64,000 nt of DNA, taken from assembly GCF_029784155.1 (NCBI RefSeq), contig NC_073692.1, positions 369,315,160 through 369,379,159 on the forward strand. Reading direction: 5' to 3'. The notes beneath the pieces were generated by a model that was not told where the DNA came from, searched no databases, and saw nothing but the letters and a program-made list of their open reading frames with translations. Positions within the stretch are counted from its first letter, which is position 1, and each line of letters starts with the position of its first letter. This DNA comes from Uranotaenia lowii (lineage: Eukaryota; Arthropoda; Insecta; Diptera; Culicidae). Shown piece by piece: positions 36,259 through 46,840 of this stretch. Made by a program: the position numbers and the translations under genes.

Positions 36259-37043
36259 GCAAAACGAAAAATATATCAGATGGGAGTCAGCGAATATTGC
36301 ATAAAACGTTTCAAGAAGATAGCTGGTATCGCGGCCATACTCATAAATGATGAATTTTTTAGTTTGCTGTCGCCTTTAAAATGGCTGCGTCATCGAAGAA
36401 GAAGGAGGAATCTATAGGTGAGATATCTCCTACAGCCATATCGAGTTGCTCTGAGGAAATAGACCCAGCTTTGAAAATGCTGGGAATTTCTCAGCGAAAA
36501 AGATTGCAAATTTCGGGATTGGTGTTCGCTGTGTAGCCGTTCAACAACATTTGAGTTTGAAACCTGAATTATATCCGCTGATTTTGACGTACTTTCAGAA
36601 AAATTTCTGTTCAGTCTCCGGTGAGCAGCCATACGATACGATTCAGTTTTTTTTTTGTGCGATTCGTGTACGGTTTTCTCCAGTACCGGTATTGGATTTT
36701 AATAGTAATCCGAAAAAGTGCGATCGTATCAGACTTATGAAAACAGAGAATTCATTAGCAGTGCGGAAAAAGTCATTAAATTCTGCAAGGCCAATATGGC
36801 AAATGTTGATGAAAGTGATCGAATCGAAGGGGTGAATGGCAGGAATCGTCAGTGCTGCTCATTGAATTTCTTCCTCGATGTGTTCTTGATGTAAAAGATT
36901 CAGCAGTTCATTGTGGTGGAACATAATTTTTGGGTGTTTTAGTATATGAGTTGTTATTCAGAAGTGTTCATTCTGATCGCAGCAAGCGGGCACGACTTTA
37001 ACAACAAAAGAGGAATTCGATGAGATCGTTTTATTTTCTGTAT
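36259..37043. other. Unique DNA without recognised gene
   Basis: An open frame of 94 codons on the plus strand (36551-36835) and one of 80 on the minus strand (36390-36632) overlap partly and match nothing I know. No repeats are recognised. Confidence 0.4.
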
Positions 37044-37159
37044 TAGGGGAGATAAGGGCATAACGAGCACCCAGGGCATAATAAGCAAAAGTACGTATTT
37101 TCTTGAACAAATTTTCATGAGGATTTGTTTCGTACTATCTATAGTATTAATTTTTCTCC

Positions 37160-37182
37160 AAAAAAGAAATATCCTTTTCATC
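37160..37182 (+). repeat. Left copy of a 23-bp target duplication
   Basis: The 23-nt string beginning AAAAAAGAAATATCC occurs here and again, unchanged, at 40405-40427. The right copy directly follows a (TACA)n run, which makes these the two copies of a target-site duplication made by target-primed reverse transcription. Confidence 0.85.
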
Positions 37183-40100
37183 ATTCGGAGTATAGCATTT
37201 GACGGGTTTGGACGTGTTTTCTCGCAGTTCTTATACGGTGAAACGGTGTATGGTTTTGTGAACTCTTGGCCGAGTCAGTGATTTACGGTTGCGAAAAAGT
37301 GATAATTATTGAAATGGAACTGTTTTCTAAACGTTTTCCGAAGTTTCGTCCATAGTTGTTTTAATGTTCCAAAGTGAATTTTTGATTATGGGAGAGCGAA
37401 AAAAGGGCAACAAAATGTGGTCGATGTTTTTACGTTGCGCAGCCTGCTTCGATTGTCGGGCGCGAAGCGATATTTTTTAATGGTTTGGTAATGTGTTTGT
37501 GGGTGTGAAACGGTGAAGGGGCATACTTGTGTGGAGTGATGATTGGTGAAGAAACGGGAGTTGAATAGATGTGTGCTGGTTGGATGTGTTGCTTAACAGA
37601 CGAACATGTCTGCGGCCAAAGCAGTAGAGCAGTATCATCAATAATGATGATGATGACTACGAGCGAGGCCGAAAACCCGGTGAGCCAATTCCAATCTATC
37701 ACCTCTCTGATTTTTTCTTTGATAGCGCTAGGTTCTTACATGTTCGCATGACCAGACTTACCGTAATCGTTATTGTAATTTCCGTTCAATGTTTTGCGGC
37801 AGTCCATCGATTTTAGAATCTTAATTGAGAATCTAAACAGATGTTAAAACATTTTTCGAAAAAAAACTCCTAGTCAACTTTACTTTCAGCGTATTGAGAA
37901 AATGTTGTTCATCTCAAAATTAGTAATTGTTAGATTACCTTCCTATTCAAGTCCATCACTATTGCGTTTTCGAACATTTGTCAAATGAAGTACTAGAAAA
38001 TAATATTGCCTATTTTTCTTATAATTTTTGAGTATTTTATCGTTACTTTATTTCACTAAGCAGCTTTTGTTGTATGACAGATAGGGCTTCAAGATTAAAA
38101 ACTGGGGAAACTGTGTAAAGAGTCATTTGCTCTTTAAAGATTAAGACAAAACTTCAATTTTTCATTCGTAGCGATCTTTATCTAAATCATAATATTTTTC
38201 TGTGTTCTGCAAAACTGAAGGCAAGTAAGAAGAATTAAATTATTATTTTGTCAGAATATATCTTGATGTCATACTTTCCTGAAAACAAATAACTAAAAGC
38301 TGTAAACTTTTAAAGATTTGTAAATCATTTCTTAAAGTTTGGTGATTGATTTTTGTATTTGCTTTCTGAAATCTTTTTACACAGAGTAAATTCCAAGTGG
38401 AAACAATAATATATAATAATGTTTTGCATAAATTACATGTTTCAGCTAAACAGCATCGCTTGTCAATGCATCTAAATTTTCAGAGTTTAATAATTATTAA
38501 TGATTATAATCATTAATACAATAGACTGGCCCAAATTTGTATGCGATGATTTTTTCAACATTTTTTTCAACGCGGCACCCCCTAGGTTGGTGCATTTAGG
38601 TGAAAAAATGACTTTCTGAAAGTTTCAGGTCATTTGGAAGAAGCACGAGCTGGCGCAAAGGACTTGAAATTTGTATGGAGATTTTCGGCAAAATGTATGA
38701 AAAATCGACATACTTTCACTCGTTGTGTTCTAAAGTATTTTTCCAGTATGCTAGAAAGCTCAGAATTTCAGGAATTGTAATTCAAACAATGACAAACAAG
38801 TTTGTAGAAGATTGTGACGCTATACGAGTTGACTGTGATGAGTTATCCGCAATTGAATGTGATTTTTTTCGCATTTCATTGATATATCGTGAACGGTGTA
38901 TGGGCTAGTAATCGCACTAACTTGATCGCGTCGTCGCACAATGCAGCAGTTTATAGTTTTTCAAACCATTCTTTCATTTTTTGCAAAGATATTTATTATA
39001 AAATAAGCTACAACTTTGCCGAAGACACAAACTTTCTATCTGTAATTCTCATTGTGTGACAATGCAATCAAGTTAGTACTATAAATCCACCTATGCACCG
39101 TTCACGATATATCGATAAAATGAGAAAAAAATCACACATTCAATTGCGTATAACTCATCACAGTCAACTCGTATTGCGTCTCAATCTTCTACAAACTTGT
39201 TTGTCATTGTTTGAATTACAATTCTTGAAATTCTGAGCTTTCTAGCATACTGGAAACATATTTTAGAACACAAAGAGTGAAAGTATGTCGATTTTTCATA
39301 CATTTTGCCGAAAATCTCCATACAAATTTCAAGTCCTTTGCGCCAGCTCGTGCTTCTTCCAAATGATCTGAAACTTTCAGAAAGTCATTTTTTCACCTTA
39401 ATGCACCAACCTAGGGGGTGCCGCGTGGAATATAAGGATTTTTTTTTGTTATGGGCCAGTCTATTAATACAATAGTTGTTTAAACATAATTTTACTATAA
39501 CCCAACTTTCATCTAACCCGCAGACTACGATCATCGCCGTCACGAAAATATATTTATGTAAATAGTTTTAAAGTTTAAATCTTCAAATCAGTAATTTAAA
39601 AAAATCGGCTGTAAATCGTAGTAAAAGCTATTTTTTCATAATCTTCAAAAAAAATTTTCGTCTGGACAACTGGTAAAAAAACGTTTTTAACTTGTAAAAC
39701 TCGCCGAAAAACGTCGATAAAATTCAATAATAATACAACACGGCGATTAACCAACATTCTTCATAATCTTCAAAGTTCATCTCTTATTGCATTTACAACT
39801 AATATCAGAAGTGATCTGATAATTACAGCTTACCTCATTTATGAATTTTCTTGAACAAAATTAATCATTAATTTAAAATTAATTTTCATTTTCCTTTTTT
39901 AAATTATATTTGTTTTTTACGTTCTCATGTTATCTCTTAATTATTCTCTGGAATGTTCTTTTGATTCAGTGTATATCTTTTTTTCAGAAGTTAGTAAAAA
40001 AAAGTTGTGTTATGCATAAAATTGGCTTTCTATTACTCTATTTTTTATATTTTATATTTATTAACGATATTGTTATTATAATTTTTTATGAAATGGTTAT

Positions 40101-40404
40101 TTTTTATTTTATTATATCTATTAAAAAACTATATTTATTCATATTGAATATTGATTATATTTTGTTAACGTTTTCATTGTATTTCATATCTATATTGTAC
40201 TTTTATATTTAACCAGAGGGAATGCATCTGGGGATAGCCTGAGGCAACTTTTACAAGCGGAGTGGTAGCCAACCATTGTAGGTTTCTGAGGGTTGGATGC
40301 CTTCTTTCGACGAACCATCGGCCGTGGAAGCCTTCGGGCCAACCACACAGACATAGGCAGGACCTTGCTACCGATGGGGGACCCTTACATACATACATAC
40401 ATAC
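37183..40404 (+). mobile_element. LINE-like (or LINE-derived non-autonomous) insertion
   Basis: This 3222-bp insertion is bounded by a perfect 23-bp direct duplication. It ends with a compact, GC-richer 3' region (about 40207-40385) and a (TACA)n tail at 40386-40404, as many insect non-LTR elements do. The 5' part (37183-38510) has mixed-composition sequence with an ATG-rich stretch near 37640 but no recognisable RT or endonuclease. Without the foldback element nested at 38522-39463 it is about 2.3 kb, so it is probably a defective or non-autonomous copy. I recognise no clade. Confidence 0.65.
38522..39463. mobile_element. Foldback element, TAGACTG family, copy 4, with TSD TTAATACAA
   Basis: The ends are TAGACTGGCCCA and TGGGCCAGTCTA, flanked by TTAATACAA on both sides (38513-38521 and 39464-39472). 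Two arms of about 420 bp share CACCCCCTAGGTTGGTGCA (direct or reverse), AGAAGCACGAGCTGGCGCAA, TTCGGCAAAATGTATG, ACAAACAAGTTTGTAG and ATATATCGTGAACGGTG, separated by a loop of about 95 bp. The first bases past the tip (CCAAATTTGTATG) match the tip of copy 1, tying the copies into one family even though the inner arms differ. It has no coding capacity and is nested inside the LINE-like insertion. Confidence 0.85.
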
Positions 40405-40427
40405 AAAAAAGAAATATCCTTTTCATC
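40405..40427 (+). repeat. Right copy of the 23-bp target duplication
   Basis: Identical to 37160-37182. It starts immediately after the (TACA)n tail. Confidence 0.85.
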
Positions 40428-40788
40428 TTTACAGAAATATTAAATGATAACCAGCTAGGTACTCAAGTGACGAAAATATTATAATTTTTGAGCACCACCA
40501 AATAAGCTTTTATGACCTTTAAATCATCTTGATCTGAAATGTACGCACTGCAACATGACTTACACATTGTTTCTAAATTTTCACCATCATCAAATATTTG
40601 GTTTTCACTTAAATCATGTTTAAAACGCGTTTTTACTTAAATTTGTTGACCTGGGGCGAACAGAGCTCTTTTAATCAGGGCAAGATGAGCGTTTTCTGCC
40701 GTATAATCTAGCAGCGAATTTGACTCGATGAAGTCAACTGAATAAAAGAGCTACAGCTTGATTTGTTTCATCTGTCTATTGGTTTGGT

Positions 40789-40848
40789 CTATTGGTAAGG
40801 TGTCGGAGAGGTAATCAGTAGACTCGAGTTCGATTCCTGTTCGAGGGG
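40789..40848 (+). repeat. tRNA-like sequence, left arm
   Basis: Box A-like TTTGGTCTATTGGTAAGG is followed by box B-like AGTTCGATTCC (40827-40837). The T stem is imperfect and the molecule is short, so a working tRNA is unlikely, but internal pol III promoter boxes look preserved in both arms. Confidence 0.5.
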
Positions 40849-41068
40849 ATTTTTTTATTGTTACATTATACGGCTAGTAGCATCATCCGTCAAACAAAAC
40901 ACCAGAAACATAATGTATGAGCATAAGATGATTGTTTGAATTCTACAAACAAACCGAGATTATTAAATAATTAATAAGAATTTTTTTTAATGCTTTGTTT
41001 GATGAGTCTACGCCTCACCATTTAGTGCAAAATGCATCGATCATGAATGATTAATGAAAAAAAATATA

Positions 41069-41131
41069 CCTTGACCAGGAATCGAACTCGAGTCTACTAA
41101 TTACCTCTCCGACACCTTACCAATTGGCCAA
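41069..41131 (-). repeat. tRNA-like sequence, right arm
   Basis: This is the mirror copy of the left-arm sequence. Box B on the minus strand lies at 41078-41088 (AGTTCGATTCC), and box A reads TTGGCCAATTGGTAAGG, slightly closer to the tRNA consensus than in the left arm. The two copies face away from the loop. Confidence 0.5.
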
Positions 41132-41482
41132 ATCGACAGATGAAACAAGTCAAGCTGTAGCTCTAGTATTCAGTTGACTTCATCTAGTTGAATTTTGAAT
41201 TCCCCGGCAGATAACGCTCATTTTGCCTCGATGATTGTTGCTTATACTGCCCCAGGGGGGGTTCTCATTATGCCCCTACAGTGACTGGTTTTCAACGTTT
41301 GGCAAAATTTTTGAAAATGCATTTTTAAACGTTTTTACCTTGTTTTTCAAGTTTCAGCCAACTAGGAAATAGACAATTTGAGTGTCTGAACACGAAACAA
41401 TGATGTAATTCACATATTATAGCTGTTCTCTATGATTAATTAAGCGTTTTCCTTAAGGTGGCCACTATGCCCTTATCTCCCC

Positions 41483-41803
41483 TATTTTCTCTATTCCTAC
41501 ACTTCAAATCGAAAATACCCAAACTTAAGAACTCCCACCCTCCAACCTGAGTTAGATATTGACAACTCAAATTTATGGAAAAATCAAAGCATGTCAAAAC
41601 GTGAAACTCGTCCGTCAAGCGAAGAACTGTTTTTTTGGGGTTTTGATGCAAACAAATCTGATTCTATTACCTCCATCGTGGTAGATTTAGGTTTGGGGGG
41701 TAAGTTCAAAGCGGAGAACACTTGTTTTTGGAATAACTATCATTCCCGTTTCCTTCGCAGGAAGTTTTGTATATACGATGATGTAGCTGCCTCTCCCTAC
41801 AAC
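41483..41803. other. Spacer without recognised feature
   Basis: This holds an 80-codon plus-strand frame (41591-41833) overlapping a minus-strand frame. Neither is recognised. Confidence 0.35.
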
Positions 41804-41863
41804 TCATCGATGGTCGAGTGGTTAGCATCATGAGATGATAATCGCAGTTCATTCCCGTATCTG
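41804..41863 (+). repeat. tRNA-like sequence, degenerate
   Basis: A good box A-type stretch, TGGTCGAGTGGTTAGCA (41811-41827), is followed by a weak box B-type GCAGTTCATTCCC (41844-41856) that lacks the central CGA. Probably a decayed tRNA or SINE head. Confidence 0.35.
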
Positions 41864-42118
41864 CAAAGATATTCTTATTTTGGTTTCCATTTTATTGCAC
41901 TTTCCAATTTTGGGGGATGAGTTCTAAAAAAACGTAACTTTGCTAAGCTGTCAATAACCAAATATATAGGGAGGGAGTTTCATTCGGGTTGATGAGTCAA
42001 AGTTCTCAAGTATGGGTATTTTGAGGTTCAGTGTATCCTACTTAAAAAAAACACACAGCTTCTTTTGAGTGCTCTCTTTTCAACAGCGTTATAGCGGTGA
42101 GTAGCTATGAATGGAAGT

Positions 42119-42227
42119 GGAAGAATGCCGCAAGCGGAACACGGCATAAAGAAAAGCAGTAGGCGTTCCGAAGAAACAACGCCTACTGCTTTTTTTGTAT
42201 GCCGTGTTCAGATTGCGGTATTCTTCC
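42119..42227. repeat. ~49-bp inverted duplication at a LINE breakpoint (strong hairpin)
   Basis: 42119-42167 and 42178-42227 are near-perfect inverted copies (GGAAGAAT-CCGCAA, GAACACGGCAT, AAAAGCAGTAGGCGTT) separated by only 10 nt. The right arm is the sense sequence of the minus-strand LINE next to it (…EEYRNLNTAYKK), so the left arm is an inverted copy of LINE DNA at its truncated end, not an independent gene. A transcript would form a long, tight hairpin. Confidence 0.85.
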
Positions 42228-43320
42228 TTCGTGCAGAGGGAATTGTGCTCGCTGTAATTCCGAAGAGCGCAGTTTTTAGCCTTTTTCAGTTGTCGCAGTT
42301 GTTTCGTAAACCAGGGAGCTCGTGAGTTGGAAGGTTAGCTACGTTTTGGAACATAGCGGCTGAATATGTAATTAAGTTTGTTTTAAAAATTCACAACGGC
42401 TGCATCGGGATTAGATATATCGAGCTCGTTCTTCCATTCGATAGAATCCAGGACGAGGGATAGCTTCGTAGTCAACGGTTTAGAAGTCCTGGTAGAAGGC
42501 AGCATGAAGAGTGGAAGGGAGCAACAACTTAAACGAGAGGTGTGGAAGATAAATCTATAGACGGATTCCTGAAGCCTTCATTTATGAAGCAATGTTTTAG
42601 CTTAAAGTCGTTTTCATTTTCGAAGCTGATGATCCGGCGAAGAGTCACGGTGTTCAAAGAGTCCAGGAAGATGTTGGAAAGAGCCGAGAAATAGGAGGAC
42701 GTAGGATCTGGTAACAAAAAGCCGCCATTGGAAGAGCACCCTTTAAAGCCAGGCATGTTGAAATCACCGATAGCAAGCATGTCATTTCCGGGAAAGCAGA
42801 TTGAGCTTACTTTGGACAGGCTGGGCGAGAAAGACTCAGCTGCAAACAGGTCACTAGAATGATCAGGAGGCACGTACACTATACATAAGTACAGTTTTCG
42901 ATCACCAATATCAATGTGTGTCCAAAGAAGTTCCAAATTGTTTTAGGACCTATCTAGCATAAGCTGAGCCGGGAGTCTAGACTCGACAGCGAGGAAAACT
43001 CTTGCCTTCCGTTGACTTTTTGCTCTTCAGGAGGCTTCGATCGAAACGGAACACTACATAACCTGGTCGACAATCTTGACGAAGATTTCGTAGCAGGAGC
43101 ATGACGTGGCAAGCGGGTAATTAACCGAAACAAAAATTGACACCACCGGCGTTCTGATAGTAAACAGTGATAGGCACAGATGTACCGGATGCAGAACGAG
43201 AACGAAGATCCCTAGTAATGCAAATTCCATAACGCGTAGAAAGACAGTCGATAATAGCGTACTTGCCTGAAAGCGCAGGCTGGAGAACCCCTTCACCACA
43301 GACAAACTATGGACCAGGAC
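42178..43320 (-). pseudogene. Jockey-like LINE ORF2 fragment: endonuclease and linker
   Basis: Read on the minus strand from 43320: CGEGVLQPALSGKYA, then YYQNAGGVNF (start of the apurinic-type endonuclease) and a frameshifted Ala-Thr-Ser-Cys-Ser-Cys-Tyr segment. LYLCIVYVPPD follows, then the catalytic box AIGDFNMPG (GDFN at 42757-42768) and TVTLRRIISFENEN. Next comes the endonuclease-RT linker RAPWFTKQLRQLKKAKN at about 42270-42320, ending at the inverted duplication. Several frameshifts and stops make it dead. The same family is found at 50751-51815 in the other orientation. The RT is absent. Confidence 0.8.
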
Positions 43321-43669
43321 GACTGAAGATGCAGGCAGGAAACAGCACGACTGAGTTGAAGGGCTCCGAACCTTCTAACCTCGTCTTTCAATTTCAAGCT
43401 GTCCAATAAATATGTTCTCACTTTTTTTTGTATTCCATTGTATTGCAAATCCTTTCCATATCTCAAGCTTTAATCCGCGACCTTGCTGTTATTTGAATTC
43501 AAGAATGCTTAACGTATTTACTCGATCCGTTATCTGGACTCGCTGAGTATTGTATACTCCTATCTGCTTTATCACTAATTTGTTCATTCAAATCAAATGA
43601 AATTTTAAAAAATTATTTTAGTATCAGGCCCTATATAATTACTATCGATACGTTTTAAAATTCGTTCTT
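43321..43669. other. Spacer without recognised feature
   Basis: AT-rich DNA between the LINE fragment and the 74-bp satellite. The first weak CTGTCC-type motif appears near its left edge (43398). Confidence 0.4.
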
Positions 43670-44595
43670 ATCTCAAGCTGTCCTTCCAACTCGCTTATTT
43701 TCCAATGAGATGCAATACTTAAATTGTCTTTTCAACATGGCTTTCAATTTCAAGCTGTCCTCTCAACACGCTTGAATTGGGTTTTATCAATACGTTTAGG
43801 CTGCCTTCTCCACTCGCCTTTTAATTTCTATCCATACTTGTAACACGCTCAAAATTTCTGACAATACTTAAAGACTGTCCTCTCAATTCGCGTTTCAAAT
43901 CGCAAGCTGTTCTCTCTATTTCAATCGATTTCTTCAGGCTGTCCTCTAAACTCACCTTTCAATTTCAAGTTGTTCTCTCAACTCGCTTGAAATTTTATTC
44001 GATCTATTCAGACTGTCCTCTCCACTCGCCTTTCAGTTTCAAGCTGTCCTCTCAACTCGCTTGAAATTCTCGTCAATTTGCGCTGGCGGTCCTTTCAACT
44101 CGCCATCCAATTTCAAGCTGTCCTCTCAACTTGTTTTACATTGTTACCAAAACGCTCAGGCTGTCCTCTCAACTCGCCTTTCAGTTTCAAGCTGTCCTCT
44201 AAACTTGCTTGAAACTAACGTCAATATGTTCAGGCTGTCCTCTCAACACGCCTTCCAATTTCAAGCTGTCCTCTCAACTCGCTTGAAATTTTAATCGATT
44301 TGTTCAGGCTGTCATCTCAACTCGCCTTTCAGTTTCAAGCTGTCCTCTCAACTCGCTTGAAATTCTCGTCAATATGCACTGGCGGTCCTTTCAACTCGCC
44401 ATTCAATTTCAAACTGTCCTCTCAACTCGCTTGAAATTGTTACCAAAACGATCGACTGTCCTCTCAACTCGCTTGAAATTGTTACCAAAACGATCGACTG
44501 TCCTCTCAACTCGCCTTCCAATTTCAAGCTGTCCTCTCAACTCGCTTGAAATTGAGAACATAATAAAGCTGCCCTTCCGACTCGCTTAACATAAC
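43670..44595 (+). repeat. 74-bp hairpin satellite with ~296-bp four-monomer higher-order unit
   Basis: Monomers contain two CTGTCCTCTCAACTCGC modules joined by TTTCAATTTCAAG and closed by GCTTGAAATT. Well-aligned monomer starts are near 43937, 44011, 44084, 44158, 44233, 44307, 44381 and 44454, steps of 73-75 bp. Linker types recur every fourth monomer: GGCGGTCC with GTTACCAAAACG at 44084 and 44381; CTCGTCAAT after 44011 and 44307; TTTTAATCGAT or a variant after 43937 and 44233. Each monomer carries a 10-bp palindrome AATTTCAAGC/GCTTGAAATT around a 14-nt loop. The copies to the left of 43900 are degraded. Confidence 0.9.
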
Positions 44596-44965
44596 ATATT
44601 TAATATTTCTTGCAAGCTCTCTTCTCAACGAACTGAAAATTAATCTGAATTCTGATATTCTTCCAGTCCAGTTTCGGCATTACTGTCGAATGGCACGTTG
44701 CGTTTCTTCCACTTTGACCGAAATAGCTTCCAAAAATCTTCCAACAGTGTTGCCTTTTTTGTTAAACAAGCTTTGAAATGCTAGGTAATCTAACTACTCA
44801 TTTTTCCCGTTTTTTTGCAATGGGTAAATAATAAACTGTTTACTTTTCAATCCGTGATTGTTTAGTCTAACAGGAACGAAGAGCTGAAGATTCCGATTCC
44901 TCAAACCAGGAGGTCGGACGCTAAGTGGAAGAACTTCCAAAAGTGCGGGAGAGTCGATTCTTGAT
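44596..44965. other. Spacer without recognised feature
   Basis: No feature is recognised up to the RT scrap that begins at 44966. Confidence 0.35.
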
Positions 44966-45063
44966 GACTGCTTTGCCGATGAAATTGATATAGTCGGCAG
45001 ATCGTCTGCGGCGGTGGAACTAGACTAGATAGTCGAAGACTTTGTCAATCTCGGCTCATTAGT
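44966..45063 (+). pseudogene. Scrap of non-LTR reverse transcriptase (FADD-type)
   Basis: Translation gives DCFADEIDIVGRSSAAVE, recalling the RT catalytic segment FADDIDIIGR with the second Asp changed to Glu. IVEDFVNLGSL follows at once, which normally lies much further downstream (…DFVYLGSLVT…). The intervening part is deleted. The fragment at 49930-50346 carries the next part of a similar protein. Only about 32 codons remain. Confidence 0.5.
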
Positions 45064-46840
45064 GCTCATGAGGCAGTTCTTTCTACGGTCCTGGTTCAGA
45101 TATGTAGATAAATAGATAACTGGTTTCTCCTGTGGTTTTCTGGGTAAAACTAAAATGTCCGGTCCGGCTCGGTTGCTAAGTTTTTCAATAACTATCCGCC
45201 AACTGTATCGTGTGGATATAAAGTCGCGAATGCGTTAAAGATGGTAAAACGACTTTCTTAATTCGTTTTTTAGTAGTAGTAGTAGTAGTAGTTTAGTAGA
45301 TAAAAATATTTTCAAACAATGTGTGCAAGAAAATTTTAGCTCCAATAAAAGCATCTCTAGTTTAATCTTAATCGCAATTTCATGGTTGTAAAAATCAAAT
45401 TAACGAAAAAAATCCATATTCTCAGAGCAAAAGGGAAATACATCCCGATTGCATTCTCAAAAGCATACATTGTGTGTTCGTTTTTAATCAGTGAGCACTT
45501 AACGATGACGGAACCGAATTATGAAGCAGGAATGTCTTGCGAAAGAAGTGGGTTTTTCAGTTCAGTTTCAGGAATAGTGGACAGATTGTTTTCTCTGCTT
45601 ATAAATTAAGTACACTCCGAGGATTGCATCCGTTTGACAGTGTTTGCTTTCGAGCCATGTATGCAGCTCGTTACTGTTCCATAATCAAACTTTTTGATTC
45701 AATCTTGTATATTTTATGGATTGCTTTTGAAAATATTGTTTGCTGTTGCTCTTCTTGAACCACTTCTGATTTTTATACACAATATTGTTTTTTGTTAGTT
45801 TTTTTTCAAAAACTTGAAATTTATTATCTCTTCTACATTGGAACAAGAAATCAACGCTATACCAACCCATTTGTTCCACCAATATAAAAATTCATCCTTT
45901 TCAATGTAAATTTTGCGACTCCCAGGTTTCAGGTACCAAGCGTGAAAAAAGTAAACATCTGCCACCCATGAATATGGAAATTGAGCTCAGTGCTGCCCCT
46001 CACTTCCAGTGCGGCTTTGGTGGCAACATCTCACCGCGTCTCGACAGCTTTCGTCCTCCTAAAATCGGTACCCCAAACCGGCAAAAATCCTGTCCCTCAG
46101 CCGATCGGAAAACAATCCGAAACATGTTGACAGCGTCTCCTAGCAGCATGGATTTCGGTGGTGCATTGATCCGGAATGATGTTTTTTTTTCTTTGTCGTT
46201 TGCCAATAAATTGGAGTACATTTTTTACTCGCAGTATGGCGTAAAATTGTTTTTCGCATTGGGTGGATTTTGATTTTTGTTGTTTGTCCCGCGGTTCATA
46301 CTCCATTGATTGGGATGAGCCTGGTCCGCAGTCCTGTTTCGGGATCCTATTTGTTGTTCCCTGTACTACTGCACAGCATCAGCAGTGGGTGTCCGTCCAT
46401 TATTTTTCTTCATTATTCCCCGGGAAAATGGCATAACCGCTCAATGGCCGCAGACTTTTTTTTTTTTGGATAACAACGCAGCTGTGCTGACGGAAAAATT
46501 ATTTGCTCGGCAAACGGCGTTTAACCTGTGTCAGAAAACATTTTCAATGCTGTCAAAAATTTGCATTATAATGAACTGCCTATTAGAGATGTTGACGGTC
46601 AGTTAAAGTTTTTTTTTAAATTTGGGATTCAGACCAGATGAAGACTGCCACCAACTGGGAACATATTTTTATCATAATCGGGTGGTTTCATGCTATGGTA
46701 GTGCCTGACTTAAAATTGGTTGAATAGTACCATCACAAAACTTTAATTATTTAATAAATAACAGGTCATACAGATATTTCAGATTTCAGATTTCAATTTT
46801 CAGATTAAATTTTTCTTTCAGTTAATGTTTTCATTGTAAT
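45064..46840. other. Region without recognised gene; (TAG)n microsatellite at ~45272-45300
   Basis: A short TAG trinucleotide run lies near 45272-45300. Frames of 65-101 codons occur on both strands around 45968-46306, where composition is less AT-rich, but they overlap in opposite orientation and carry no motif I know. Confidence 0.4.

Larger units (their letters stand above)
40651..41255. repeat. Inverted repeat, arms ~200 bp, each carrying a tRNA-like sequence
   Basis: The left arm (about 40651-40855) and right arm (about 41063-41255) are inverted copies. Shared stretches include CTGGGGC, AATGAGCG/GATGAGCG, TGAAGTCAACTGAATA, GAGCTACAGCTTGA, TTTCATCTGTC, TTGGTAAGGTGTCGGAGAGG and AGTAGACTCGAGTTCGATTC. 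The best-conserved part of each arm is the tRNA-like segment nearest the loop. The outer flank CTGTAGGGGCATAATGAG (minus, from about 41280) resembles the terminal sequence of the enclosing element (GGGGAGATAAGGGCATA). Confidence 0.75.
37046..41482. mobile_element. Composite TA-flanked TIR element with nested insertions
   Basis: GGGGAGATAAGGGCATA at 37046-37062 is the exact reverse complement of 41466-41482, and each end is bordered by TA (37044-37045 and 41483-41484). This is the pattern of TA-target elements such as mTA MITEs or Tc1/mariner relatives. Removing the 3.2-kb insertion at 37183-40404 leaves an original element of about 1.2 kb. Weaker similarity continues inward from the termini (GAGCACC/GGCCACC, TTGTTTCGT). 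No transposase is seen. An internal inverted repeat with tRNA-like arms (40651-41255) belongs to the original element or to a further insertion. Confidence 0.6.

Noticed and set aside
42119..42227. Independent microRNA gene or rho-independent terminator
   Set aside because: The stem is made of LINE coding sequence and its inverted copy; the context is not bacterial.
43670..44595. CRISPR array
   Set aside because: Repeats and linkers are both repetitive, spacing has no unique spacers, and the context is eukaryotic; it is a satellite.
45968..46306. Overlapping frames of 70-100 codons in GC-richer DNA as an exon
   Set aside because: Plus and minus frames are equally open and no motif or splice context decides between them.
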